Below the pieces are notes generated by a model that was given only the letters and a program-made list of their open reading frames with translations, had not been told where the DNA came from and did not search any database. From Erodium maritimum (lineage: Eukaryota; Streptophyta; Magnoliopsida; Geraniales; Geraniaceae), in NCBI GenBank assembly GCA_963921825.1, contig OY997591.1, positions 38,709,825-38,773,824 on the forward strand: a stretch of DNA of 64,000 nucleotides, read 5' to 3'. Shown here piece after piece: positions 9,725 through 21,299 of the stretch (position 1 is the stretch's first letter; each line of letters starts with the position of its first letter). A program made the translations under genes and the position numbers.

Positions 9725-12422
9725 TGTAAAGACCGCCTCGCTTTTAAAGATTTTAAAGTTTAAATTTATTTTTTTTAAACGTAGGGGTTGGAAATCGGGG
9801 TGGAAAACTGGATCGAGTGCGAAATAAAAAGAAAATCAAAAACAAAAAAGAAGGTTTGGACTGGACTGGGACCTGGGCCAGACTTGGGCCCAGCTCGCTG
9901 GCACGGGCCAGCCCATCGCGCACGCGTAGGCCCAAAACGCGCGAGGCCCAACTCGGAAACCCTAACGCGCTACTATTCCACCTTCTTCAACCTCGCGCCG
10001 CACGACTCCCGAGTCTCACCTCAGCCTTCTCTCCTCTCTCTCTCCCTCTCTTCTCTATAGCTCTCCCTCTCTTCTCTCTTGCACCCGACCTCGCCACCTC
10101 CATCGCCTTCGCCTTCTTCTTCCCTTCCGAGAGCCACCGAGTCACGCATCACCGGCGAACCTCTCAGGTTCGTCTTCCATAACGCGAACCGCACCGGCGA
10201 CGAAGGGAAATCGCACGGTTCGAGCTCCCTCTCCCCTTTTCCCTTCTTCCCCGACCTCGTCGCGCTTGAAAACCCATCGAGACGAGCTCGATTAGGTCGG
10301 ATTTAGGTGGATTCATCACCGGCGAAGCTCGTGCTCTCCAGATCTGAGACGAGAGCGAGCTTGAGTCACCCTCGAGCCACCGCCACCACAGCCACGGCTT
10401 CGCCGAGCCCTGAAGCCCTTCCTCCACCCTCGCTTCTTCCCCCTCGAGCGTCCCTGACGCCATAGACGACGGCCGGAGCAAACCCTGGCTCGCCGGAGTT
10501 GCCACCAACTCAGACCGAGCTAGGCGGGCTTGGAGGACTTAGGCCTTGGGCCTGGACAAACTTGGGGTGGCTTAACCCTTGGGCCAGAAGACATGCCTCG
10601 AGCCAGGCTCAGAGCTAAGGTCCGAGTTCGGGACTCGGGTCTGGACCGGGTCTGGGTCTGATCTGGGTCGGATCGGGTCTAGTTTCTGGACCTTCTCGGA
10701 TCCGGGTCGGATTCGGGTCTGGTTCTGGGATCCGTGTCGGATCCGGGTCGGACAGATTTAATAATTAATTAATTTAATTTAATTGATTTAAAATTGGTTA
10801 ATTAAAGAACTAATTGGAAAAATCCGAGGACCTTTGGACTACAGGGACTAATTGGACTTTTTACCTGTTAAACCCATACTTGGACTTCGCCCGTGAAGAC
10901 CGAAGTTAGGCCAGGACGTTAGCAGCTAGGAGACGCAACTTTTGTGATCGTCTTGAGGTAGGTAAAGTAGCGAATACCGCTTTAATTACGGAAAGTTACT
11001 AGTATGCATGCTAGGTAATAATAAAACTGGAACGCGCGTTTAATTTTATATAATAACCAGACGAGTCTTAGCAACATGTAGGATGTGATTCACTAGTGTT
11101 AGCCGCTTTCAATATTCTGGGAAATTACCGTGCTGGTAGAATGGCCATGTCGAGCCTTAGGACTGTGTCCTGATTGAGATGCATGATGTTTGTTATAACC
11201 GCTGATTGAGAGTCTTAATAAGATTGATTCGGTGTTGCATGTTGTGACTGTGTGTGGGCAAGTGTACCATGTGTGATGTAATGTGAACCCTTGATTGTGT
11301 TATGACCGTGTGAGTGATAGACCGGTTTGTATGTTATGGTTGGTTTGGCTTGGTTGTATACCGGGGTCGAACTATGTTTTTGTGATGCGTGTTATACACT
11401 TGTTGTGTGTTCCAAAAAAAGGCGTAACCGGAGTGGTACTTACACCGAGGGATAGTTCCGGTGTAGTGTATCGAGGCCAAGGATGACGTGATTGGTACCC
11501 CGATTCTCCGTGACGGGAAGGCATACGACCGAGGTATGTGCGGTCCAGTATGCCTGAGGCCCTGATTCTACGTGATAGGAAGACGTCCGACTGAGGAATT
11601 TCCGGTCTGGGATGTTACCCCGATTCTACGTGACGGGAAGATTTCGGGACCGAGGCTTCATGTTCCGGTACGATATAAATGGAATGGGTCGTATTGAGCC
11701 TACGGGTCGTATTAGGCCTCCGGGTCGTGTTTGGCACTAGGTGTCGTGTTCCTACCCCGATGATCTATGGTACTTTGGGGACATTTCCGGGACTTCCGAT
11801 GAGATGCGTTCCTAGGGAACGTTTCCGGTAGCCTTGACGCATGTGCCTCCTCTGGATCGAGGGGCAATTCGAGATGATACGATGACTTTCCGGTATGATA
11901 TGATTGTAATTCGGGGACTGCGGTACAGAACGTGTGTTGGTTACTTTTGTGTGTGACACGTTTGCTGTATGGTTGATGTGTACTTTGTGAAAATGGACGT
12001 TGAGTGTGTTATAAGTTTGGCTATGAACCCCGGATTGGCAGTTAGTTATGCTGTGCTATTATGCCGTAATTGGACGGTTACTCGTGGTGGTGAGCCGGTG
12101 ATCATTACCTTAACTACTTTCTCTACTGGGCGAAAGCTCACCCCTTACTTTGTTGTGTTTCAGGTGTTGAGCGGGATTTGTGCTAGCAGGACACAGCTGA
12201 GCTTGGGAGCTGGCGAGGGTCTTGTCTAGTAGTGTCTAGTGACGTACCGTGTATGAACTAAGTACTATTTTTACGATTCAGTTAAGAGCTGTTGACTCTT
12301 TTTATTCGAACTTGTGATTTATAGTTTATTATTTTAAGCTTCACTACTTTAAGTTCGCTTTATTTATTTATTATTTTAGTTCACGTCTCGAGTCTGGTCA
12401 AAACCGGATTTGGGGCCTGACA
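9725..12422 (+). repeat. 3' LTR of the T2 element
   Basis: It starts TGTAAAGACCGCCTCG and ends GGATTTGGGGCCTGACA. It is collinear with the 5' LTR, including the CT-rich leader, the tandem units and the splice-like TTGTGTTTCAGGTGTTG near 12156. It is followed by AATGG (12423-12427), which matches 2949-2953. Confidence 0.93.
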
Positions 12423-14752
12423 AATGGAAACCAGCAAACTTCACTGAGTTTTATAATTATGTGGCCTTAGATGATTCCAATCTTAAAACCAATCTTTGAT
12501 TGAATCAGAAATGACAACACTAAATTCCCTACCACTTTAGACAAGATTTCCAGATTTCCAGAGAGATACAGCAGCTAACAAATAAATGATCCAAGTCTTC
12601 GGGTTCTTCATGGCAAAAAGGACACCAAATGCTTTCAGAGAAAATGCCTCTAGTTCCTACGAAACACTTGGTGGGGACAGCCTGCGTACATACAAGCCAG
12701 GCAAAGGCTGCCACTTTTGGAGGCAGTATGGGAGCCCATAAAACTTGAGGCCAATTCAAATTTTGATCATGTTGTTCATCATGAATCTGATACATCTTGC
12801 TAACTGAGAAGCCCTTGTGATCAGCCACCTAGCTCAGCCTATCATCTCCAACAGAGAGACTACTAATAGTATTGATCAACTGACTAAGAAGGTAGAAAGA
12901 ATCCCACTCCCAAAATATAAAATTGAGTCCCCCTCAGACCAACACTATGAGACCAAGGCCTTTTTCTGAGTGGTGAGATGATAAAGCCTTTGAAAAATCA
13001 ACTTAAGTGGTGAATCAAAGATTTAAATGTCATCTTAGAAAAAGATAGAATTACTAGACACCAAAGTCCACTATAGATCTTGAGCCCCAAAAGCATTATC
13101 AAAACATGGAGAAGCAAGTAGAGATTCAATATTGCTTAGAATACATTGCCATCATGTAACATAAACTTCGATAAACCCCAAGAAGAAATATCTCACCCAT
13201 ATTTTGCACATAGCAACTGTTTCCACAAGGAATCCTTCTCCAAGGAAAACCTCCACCACCACTTGCAAGTAAGGCCTTGTTCATGATGTGCAGATTCTTA
13301 ATCCCAAGTCCCCCTGCACTCTTTGGTCTACAAATCAAATTCCAATTGACCTTGTGGAGAACTTTCTTTGTAACTGTTCTATTCCATAAAAACCTTCTTT
13401 GCCATTTTCCATCTCCTGAATTACATTTTTTGGTGCCTTGTAGAGTGACATATAAAACAAAGACAAAGAACTCATAGAAGATTCAATAAGAGTGAGTCTG
13501 CCCCCAAAATATTTAGACTTAGCTTGCCATAAACCAAGCTTCTTTTTAAATTTATTAACCACAGGTTCCCAAGTTTTTATTCTCCTAGGATTGCCCCCAG
13601 TTGAAACCCCAAGTAATCCATATGCAAGTCAACTGATGTATACCCCAATATGTGAGTAACCTCCTGTATAGTCATTGTCGTGAGATTTAAAAGCAAAACC
13701 TTAGACTTGAGATAGTTAATTTTTAAACAAGTAGCTCTCTACTGACAATTCAATTAATGTTTCAAGTTGATGAGTTGTTGAGTTCTAGCTTTAATAAAGG
13801 TGTCATCAACAAACTGAAGGTGAGAGATCTCAGGACCTTGATCATTACACTTAATTCCACTGAACATCTCTGAATTTGTCCCTTTAATCATCAATTGGTG
13901 TAGACATTCTCCTATCGGAGCAGAGAGTAGAGGAGCGAGGGAAAACCCTAGCCTTAAACCTCTCTGAAGAGGAAAATCTCCAAAAGGAGAACCATTAATG
14001 AGAATAGCAGACCAGGCTTTAAGACAACCAAAGTGCTCCAAATCCCATAGCCTGAATAATATTTCATAAAACCCCCCAATGGACATGATCATAGGCTTTC
14101 TCAAAATCAACCTTGAACACAATTACTTCTTGACCTAAAGCTTTAATATAATGAATAAGATCAAAAGCAATTAAGATTCCATCCATGATCTATCTGCCTG
14201 CAATAAAACCATATTGCACATCATTGACTAAAATAGGCATCACTGGTTTGAGTCTTGCAGCCAGGACTTTGGAAATAATTTTGTAGGAGCTCCTAATGCG
14301 GCTGATAGGTCTGTAGTCTTCAAAACTTGAGGGAGAAAGACATTCGGGAATGAGGGTAATGAATGAAGGATTCAAACACTTGGCCAAATGCCATCCAAGA
14401 TGAAAGTGATCTAACAAAGCCAGAACATCCTTTTTAACTGTCTCCCAACGCACCTGATAAAATCTCATAGTGAAACCATCTGGACCTAAAGACTTTTCTA
14501 CACAACAAGATTTAATGGCTTGTAAACTTCTAGTTCAGTAAAGGGTAGTTCCAAGTTTTGTGATTGTAGCACTGACAATGACTTGAAAGGAAAGGAAGAG
14601 ATGTCAATGCAAATCCCAGACTATGGTTGGAATCTTTTAGCAAAATGAAGATTGGCAACCTCCTTGATTTCCAAAGGAGTAGTATAAAAAAAACCCCTCC
14701 TCCACAATTTGAGTGATCCTCTTCCTGGGGTTGATTAACATTGGCCACCAAA
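12423..14752 (-). pseudogene. Reverse LINE ORF2: RT domain and zf-RVT
   Basis: Minus-strand remnants run in order from right to left. The RT finger region lies at 14190-14468 (ALLDHFHLGWHLAKCLNPSF, then DYRPIS, YKIISKVLAARLKPVM). The palm lies at 13754-14122, with LQRGLRLGFSLAPLLS and the catalytic-type FVDDT near 13800-13815. A connecting region is at 13126-13562 (MICRPKSAGGLGIKNL). The zf-RVT is at 12529-12828 (ILPPKVAAFAWLVC, CPFCHEEPEDLDHLFVSC). Several stops and frameshifts break it. The coding sequence continues at 2890-2953 beyond the T2 insertion, and upstream at 16385 beyond the ORF1-only LINE. The family is certain. Confidence 0.92.
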
Positions 14753-16368
14753 ACTCAAGGAATGAGGTGTACTATGCTCTCGTTTCCTCTCTTTTGTTCC
14801 TCTTTGATTTCCTTATATGGTGAGTATGTATCCATTGTTACTACCATTAAGGATTCTCCTGATGATTGCTCGGCTAAGAAGGGATGGCTTTAGAGGATCG
14901 TGTTAAGAGAACCAGGAAGAGACGCAAACGTCCGGTTAAGGTGTGGGTTTCAGTTGCTTCTACTGGTAAGGTTGCTGTTTCTGGCCAGATTTCTTCATCT
15001 ATTCACGTCCTTGCGGACAACTCCCAAGTGGCCACGGCTGGAGATAAATCTCAAGGTGTCGCGGGGATGGTCATCAACAAGGAGGAGAGTATTACCAGTA
15101 TATCCAAAGTGTCGGAATCAGGGACTGCTGTTACGAAGGTGACGTCGGATACTTCAGGTTCAAAAATCTTTGTGTATAATTTGCCTTTTGGTAATTTTGA
15201 TGACTGGTTGATATCCACTTTTGGAGCTTTTGGATCTATTGTCTCTGCGATTGCACTGAAGCAACCTAATAAGAAAGGGTGTTGTTTCGGTTTTGTGGTA
15301 TTTCAATCCTCTATTTCCGCGTTGAAAGCCATTGAAGTGTACAACGGTTTTAGTTTTAAGGGTTTCAAGTTGTTCGTGACTCAAGCTCGACCTGAAAAGG
15401 AGCCATTCCCGGCCAAAGGGATTGTTGCTCCAAAACAAAGCTTCACGTTTGTTGATTGTGGAGTCTCAAATCCTCTGGGTTCTAAGTTGGAAAAGGAGAG
15501 ATTGAAGATGACAGATGGTTTGGCAGCGAGGCTGTTGTAGACCGTCGATCAGAACTCTGTGGTTGAGTGTTTGTCGGAGTTGTTCCGGGCAGAGACTGAG
15601 TGCCGCCGTCATTCTCGCGATTCTAATTCAAAGTTTGGAATTGTTGCGGTTGTTTCGGAAGTTTTGAATGAGTTTGGGGGTTTTAATGATGCCCGTTTTC
15701 GTAGAGATTTCGCTGCGGTGTCGTTGCTTGAAGATCAAGCTTCAAAGTCAACGAGTTCCCTTGTTTTAGCAACGGAGTTCGATATCCCGCGCGTTGTGGA
15801 TGACACTCAAAGTATATTGGGCTGTACATTACTAGACCAGGTACTGTTTAAACCCCAAAATAATTTGGGGTGTGAAGTGTCAGGCCCATTAGTGGCAGGC
15901 CCTTTACTTAGGATGGTGGATGGCGAGTTGGGTTGGACATGCTCGTTAGTCTCGGAACCGGTTATAGATGGATTGAAGGTTCCAGTAGAAGCGGAAGAGA
16001 AGGAGGGCAGTCCCTAGAAGGACGCTCTACTTCAACCCCATCAGAGCCGCCCTCCTAATTATTCTATTATAACCCGTTCGAGAGCTCGGTCACAGGAACG
16101 GGCTATCAATGAAGCGCCTCCTATTTCGACCTTGTTGAAAGCGTCTCATAAGGCTCGGCAGAAACCAGCTCACTAGTCTTGTTTTTTGTTTCGGTTTGTT
16201 CTATTTTGGGGATAAGGTTTGTCCTTATAGTTCTCCCCTAGTAGAGCTCTTTTGTCAGTGTGGTACTGGTCTTTTGACCTTCTTGACCCTGTTTCTTCTT
16301 GAACCAGGGCATTCTGATTCCTCTTCTTGGGATCAGTCTTATAATAAATTTTTCGAGCTTATAAAAAA
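14753..16368 (+). mobile_element. ORF1-only LINE derivative with 16-bp target-site duplication
   Basis: A forward insertion of about 1.6 kb is flanked by AACATTGGCCACCAAA at 14737-14752 and 16369-16384. It ends in TTATAATAAATTTTTCGAGC followed by an A-run. Inside is one RRM-bearing ORF1 (14884-16017) followed by a short 3' UTR typical of plant LINEs. No endonuclease or RT motif is present, so ORF2 is deleted. The long duplication and the A-tail show insertion by target-primed reverse transcription using a helper LINE. The host site is the antisense RT gene of the older LINE. Confidence 0.88.
14884..16017 (+). pseudogene. LINE ORF1 protein with an RRM domain, one in-frame stop
   Basis: ORF1 proteins of LINEs bind their own RNA to form the retroposition particle. 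Translation from 14884 gives a basic N-terminus (KRTRKRRKRPVK, residues 8-19) and an RRM at about residues 94-170. RNP2 is KIFVYNLP (94-101) and RNP1 is KGCCFGFVVF (131-140). A TAG at 15538-15540 ends the first 218 residues, but the same frame continues to 16017 without another stop, so the full product was about 377 residues. After 16017 the sequence looks like degraded ORF1 C-terminus and then 3' UTR. A host RRM protein is less likely given the LINE tail and duplication. Confidence 0.8.
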
Positions 16369-16384
16369 AACATTGGCCACCAAA

Positions 16385-17474
16385 TGAAAAAATCTAGTAC
16401 ATCTATCACCCTACTTATTCCACTTATGACTGGCCTTTTGACACCAAAATTTAGCCTGAAGTTTCAATTTCTTAATTAACCTATTAGTCAAGTAAGCCCA
16501 GTGGGAGCACTCAGATGGAGTAAGTTCCCCACTCCCAATTTAACCTTCCAAAGCATTGATCTTATGGTTAATATTATCAATCTCCTGATCCAACCAACCA
16601 AATACAGTTGTATTCCAATTCTTGTTAAAACCTTCGAGAGCCCTCAATTTAAACCAAAGGATGAGTGCAGGAGACCCAAAATCCTGTATGTTTTTCCATA
16701 AGTTGTAAGTAGCAAAACCAAAATGAGGGTGAGAGGTCCAATCATTGATTAACTTGAAAGATCTAAGGCCCTAATCCACAATAGGATTAGCTAGCAGGAT
16801 AGGTCTATGGTCAGAGATGCTTCTGCTAAGGTGGTCTGAGTTATATAATTAAAAACTGAGAGTAACTAAGGAGAGACCAAAAATCTATCCATTCTTGAAT
16901 CCCTGGACCTAGTCCTAAACCAAGTATACTTACAACCATTCAAAAGAATATCCATAATGCCATACTATCCACAAAATCATTGAAATCTCTGAGACTTTCC
17001 AAGGAGTATGAGGGGCCAGTTTTCTCAGAAGGATCCAGAATATCATTAAAATCACCAACCACAATCACGTCAGCATTAAACCTTCATATTTATTGACTTA
17101 TCTCCACCCACAAAATTACTCTATCGGGTACAAAGCAAAGGTCATAAACATTAACCATTGTCAGAAGTTGATATGAAGTTAAGTGTTTCCCTGACCAATA
17201 GATCACTTGATCATCACAGAGATTATCTTAGACCATAAATACATCTTTGTTCCAAATTGTAATAAGTCCCCAAGAGCTTCCTAATGCAGGAGAATAGATA
17301 GCTTCCTACTTTTGTAAGAAACCACAACTAAATAGAAAGAAATCAAGTAACACTGAAATTTTAGACTCTTGTAATAAAACCATAGAAAGAGATTGCTTGC
17401 CACACATGTTTCTGAGGGCTCTTCTTTTTTGTCTTGAAGAATCCCCTCTCATATTCCATGAGAGGATTCTCATG
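16385..17474 (-). pseudogene. Reverse LINE ORF2: endonuclease domain
   Basis: This is the apurinic-like endonuclease that nicks target DNA. On the minus strand it begins MRILSWNMRG at 17474 and has LLQESK. After a frameshift come VGDFNDILDPSEKTGPSY near 17000-17060 and SDHRPILL near 16805-16820, the canonical EN motifs (N-terminal WN, QE, GDFN, SDH). It is interrupted by stops and was separated from the RT part by the ORF1-only LINE insertion. The frame upstream of MRILSW is open back to 17938, so the ORF1 end and ORF2 may have been fused or overlapping. Confidence 0.88.
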
Positions 17475-19437
17475 GTGATGATAGTCTTTGAGTTGGAAGA
17501 GAATGAAGAGAGACCCAGATCAGTTCCCTCTACATCCTCCAGCTCATAGAAATAATCTTTTGAGTGAACCTTCAAATCGACAGCTTGGTTGACTTCAAAT
17601 TCCAGGTTATCAAACTGCTCTGCCACCAATTCATCAACAATATATGCCTTCAACCCCAAGGCTTGACAATACTCCCATTTTCCAACTCCCCCTTGTTTAA
17701 AGGCTTGAGTATTATTCTTGGTATATCTTGGAGCTACATGAGACTTAATGTTGGGAAGAGGGACTTTAGTCTTGGATCTACTATTATATGCAGCAGTAGA
17801 ACTCCCTCTAATGAACTTGTTATTAACAAGGGGACCCTTGTTCAAAGAAGGGGTATTAAGCTGATTTAGCTCCAAATTTGAATTATTTCCCCTAAAAACC
17901 AGTTTCATGAGAACTGGTGTCTGAACCATGGGACACAAAACTGCTGTAGTAGGGGTTTATAGCACTTTCTCATTAATGAGAGCAACTTACAATGTTTCTT
18001 TTTGGCTCTAATCAGAGGGAGTCCCATCTAAGACAACTAATGGAGAGTTTCCCCCAAAGATTCCAGTTTGTTTCGTCGGAACAGTAACTAAGCTGACTGA
18101 ATTTTCTTCTTAAAAAGTATCAGGCACCAAGAGAGCCTCTTCGAAAGTTAAAGGTATAGGATAAATTCATTGATTAACAATCTCATGTACCAGTGCATTA
18201 GTAGTAATCAAGGGAGAAAAATCCAAGTCAATAGAAGACAACACCTAAGTATCAATGGCAGGTTCAATACCTTGTACGGATGTACCTCATTTTGTAATAA
18301 TAAATCACCAACCTCCTTCACAATGTTCTCTTTAGTGTTCTCAGCTTTGTCTCTTTGAGGTTGAGTAGATAGGTTCGCATTGAATTCATTGTGTAAACTA
18401 TTCTCTGACCTTGCAAAACTTGTTGACCGTGAATTAGAAGTAATCTTTGTAGTACAAGTACACAATGGTACCACAGAGATGTCTAATGAACTAGCCATAC
18501 AGTTGTATTCTTGTTCATCTAGAATCAAACTAGTTTCTTTATAAACTTTGAGGTATTCTTGTGAATGTATCAGAATGTAGGCAGCATCAAATGAATGTGT
18601 TTCAATAGAGGAAGGATGGGTACAAAAATAATCCCAACAATTGCTTGAAAAGTTTCAACACACCACCTCAAGATGGGGATGCCATATAACGCAATCCAAG
18701 AAATCCCGCCCCCCCCCCCCCCCCCCACTTACACAGCTCAGATTTATCTTTAATCAAAGTCATCCAAGGACTTACCAAGAGAGCCTCATTCTTCAGTGCT
18801 TCTGATTCAACTTCAAGCTCAAGAAAGTAAACAAGCACCAGCCTGTTCCTAACAGATTTTACCACCAATCTGCAACCTCTTACTGCTATGAAATCTTCCA
18901 TAATAGCACCAACTGAAAGATGATTGTGTAGGATAGCAAGGTGTCCACGATCTAACCAGACTCTATGTCGTTCCACTATTTTACCCCTGGGAAGTGGTGT
19001 TTAAGGAGCTGGCTCTTTTGGTAATTTTTTCCTCCACTGCAATGAAGCAGCCGATTTTCTAAAACCTTTTTCTCTGGGCCAACCTCAATCTCTTTGTCAA
19101 AACCTTCTTTTGTTTTAAAAGTAATGAAACCAACCCATTTTTCTTTTCCATTTGGGTTCAGTGGAGTTTCAGCCGAGACACATTCTTGAAACAAGTTCTA
19201 CAGCTACACATTGGACGTCCTTGGTGGAAGGTTATGAACAAAGAGCCTAAAACTCCCAACCGGATCAGGCACTAAACCCGGAGTCTCTGATCTAATTTTA
19301 CGAGATGAGTAGATAACAGACCTCAAACGTCCCCCATTCTCACCCATAGTATCACCAATGATAAATGGTTCTTCCTCCCTTTGTCTGTGTCCTTCAAACC
19401 CCGGCGGTGGTTCGGTGGTCGAAGACGAGGCCATCAC
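17475..19437 (-). pseudogene. Reverse LINE ORF1 (RRM N-terminus plus linker)
   Basis: Upstream of the endonuclease, the minus strand encodes an ORF1 that probably starts at 19437. It reads MMASSSTTEPPPGFEGHRQ and leads into FRLFVHNLPP, an RNP2-like strand of an RRM. The next segment (18976-19194) has WVGFITFKTKEGFDKE, the RNP1-like strand, then a C-terminal domain with GIPILRW near 18660-18690. Frames change several times. At 18709-18726 the gene is broken by an 18-base homopolymer (C on the plus strand). A low-complexity linker follows down to 17938. The function is inferred from its position ahead of the endonuclease and from the RRM-like motifs. Confidence 0.78.
18709..18726. repeat. 18-base C homopolymer
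   Basis: A run of 18 C on the plus strand (G in the sense of the LINE ORF1) lies between ORF1 segments that would otherwise read DKSELCK and SWIALYGIPILRW. Its length is likely unstable and may be misassembled. Confidence 0.9.
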
Positions 19438-20089
19438 CAGAAAATAGAGGAAGAACTTGTGTATTTATTGTAGTAGTTGAGAGAATCTCTTATTCTCAAG
19501 TTATGATTCTCCGTAATTGTTACATGTTACTTATTATTTATTTTTCCTAATCCTTGTTAAGTATATAACTTTTTGGTTCTATCAAGTCATTGATAACTAA
19601 AACAATAAACGAGTTGAGCCGTTTTGAGCCTGTTTCGTTATATATTCGAGTTCCTTATAATCGAGGTCGAGCCAAATCCCACCTAAAATGTTACTCATCT
19701 AATAAATGAGCCGAGATCGAACCTAACCTTTTAAGTCTGGCTAGCTAACTCTTTCAATAAAAAATTAATTGTAACTTTTTTCGATAAAATAAAAAAAAAT
19801 ATCATTTTTCACTAATCGAGTATTTATAGAAAAACAACTAAACGAAATGAGTTGATAAGAAAAATCCAAGCAGGGAATTTAACTTAGACTAGGTTGAAGT
19901 CTCAATATTACTGTAGTCATGAAAGGAGTATTTTATGATATGATAATCATCCAGTCTTGATCAAGAAATCGAATGAAAAATCAATTGGTAAATGATAGTA
20001 TAACCGTATATGTGGATATATATTTTATTGTATTACAACAAAAATGTTTGTTTTGGATCTCCTCATTACACCTAACATTTCGATCTACA
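19438..20089. other. AT-rich sequence without recognised feature
   Basis: It contains no open frame of note and no LTR ends or duplications that I can match. The part next to 19437 could be the 5' UTR of the reverse LINE. The rest may be unique host DNA or an eroded element. Confidence 0.5.
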
Positions 20090-20373
20090 TCCTCACATAC
20101 AACATGACTTGCGACGCAAGGCAACTACATCTCCTCGGCTTTCTTGCTTGAAGAGCAAGCCAACTCAAATTTTTAAATTTCAAAGGGCATCTTCAAGACT
20201 TGGGACGCAAGATACCAATGTCTTCATCCATAAGCAACACTCATTTTAATACAGTTCATTCCTTTTTTGTTGCAAAAAAAATTAGATCTGTAGCTGGATT
20301 TTGTTTTGTTTGCTGTATCTTTTCTACCTCAGAGAGGATTATCTATTCAATATTCTTTTGCTGATAAAAAAAA
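20090..20373 (+). mobile_element. LINE 3' end fragment with poly(A)
   Basis: The segment ends CTCAGAGAGGATTATC, then TTCTTTTGCTGAT and nine A (about 20365-20373). The hairpin-like CCTCAGAGAGG plus TTTTGCTGAT-A(n) matches the end of the forward LINE at 2275-2324. The GACGCAAG repeats near 20112 and 20199 recall the CGCAAGAA repeats of that LINE's UTR. It is a 5'-truncated copy. Confidence 0.6.
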
Positions 20374-20399
20374 ACAACGTTTTGAAAATATGAAATGTC

Positions 20400-21286
20400 C
20401 TACTACCCAGCCTCCTCTCCCTCTGCCTCCTCTTTGAAGCCGTAAGCCTTGGCCATGGTCCTCTTCCTTATGCTCACAACATAAAGCGCTCTCCTTACCC
20501 TTTTTAAGGTCTCTCCTTGGGTTTTTCCTTACCTTTTTTGGGATTGAACTCTCGCCGTCGCCGATTCCCATCTCGGTCGACGTGTGCCACCGTCTCGCAT
20601 CACTTCCGACAGCCAACTATCCCCCTACGTGCTGCACCGTCCCTGGAACAAACAGAGTCCACCCCGTCGCTATCGGTCTCCTCGCTCTCCACGACGGCGC
20701 CATCGGCAACGGGGTGCAACCACCGATAGGGCCGCCTAGGCACCGACCCTACGTAAGTCCAGGGCAGACTCAATCACACTTGAACACCAACGGGGCCGTG
20801 ACCGGAGAGATCCTGAAGGCTCGCTGGATCTGGGACCCGGGAGGAGGGCCTCGACAACCAAAGGCGGTCACCTCGAGACTGGACAACTCAGTTTGGGTCA
20901 ACCCAATGATGATCAATCTGCTTCGGCGTGAAGTATCGATGAAGTCACATCCAGAGCACCGAGCGTATGCTCGATCCGCCCAATTCCACAGTCTAGCGAT
21001 CCAAGCCGGAGAGCTAGTAATACCTGGAGGCCTCGCTACGAAACTTCTGGGATCTCAGATGAATTGGCATTGCAGGCTACTTAGGTCATTAGGTTCATTG
21101 TTCTGTTGTTCTTGGTCAGCGATGCAAAAGCGATCAAACAATACAGGTCAAGTGTGCTGAAAGCCCTACAGGGGTTTTGGACAAATACTAGAACCCAGGG
21201 TCAGGGACTCAAGTTACATTTATGTCTATGTTTATGAGTTACTTCATGATCAATAAAAATTTATGTACTTTCGTTCCAAAAATAAT
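20400..21286 (+). mobile_element. Short retroposon of unknown class with 13-bp target-site duplication
   Basis: An insertion of about 890 bp is flanked by AATATGAAATGTC at 20387-20399 and 21287-21299. It ends with CAATAAAAATTTATGTAC, then TTTCGTTCC and a short A-rich tail (AAAAATAAT), the pattern of a retrotransposed RNA. The interior is GC-rich and has a 192-codon open frame (20582-21160) that I do not recognise; I do not claim it is translated. It could be a processed host transcript, a 5'-truncated LINE from an unfamiliar family, or a large SINE-like element. The duplication and tail are clear; the identity is not. Confidence 0.65.
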
Positions 21287-21299
21287 AATATGAAATGTC

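Larger units (their letters stand above)
2954..12422 (+). mobile_element. Complete non-autonomous Tekay-type LTR retrotransposon, gag only (family T2)
   Basis: The element has two long LTRs (2954-5691 and 9725-12422), a tRNA-Met PBS, a gag pseudogene, a polypurine tract, and a 5-bp target-site duplication AATGG at 2949-2953 and 12423-12427. There is no protease, RT or RNase H; only a short integrase scrap remains near 8797-8870. This is the layout called TR-GAG in the plant transposon literature: LTRs plus gag, mobilised by pol proteins of related autonomous elements. Related LTR ends (TGTAA...GGGGCGTGACA) and the leader place it near family T1, a Tekay chromovirus. It is inserted in the reverse LINE. 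Confidence 0.93.

Noticed and set aside
14884-15540. Host RRM RNA-binding protein gene
   Set aside because: A LINE-type 3' UTR, an A-run and a 16-bp duplication enclose it, and the frame goes on past the stop without exon structure.
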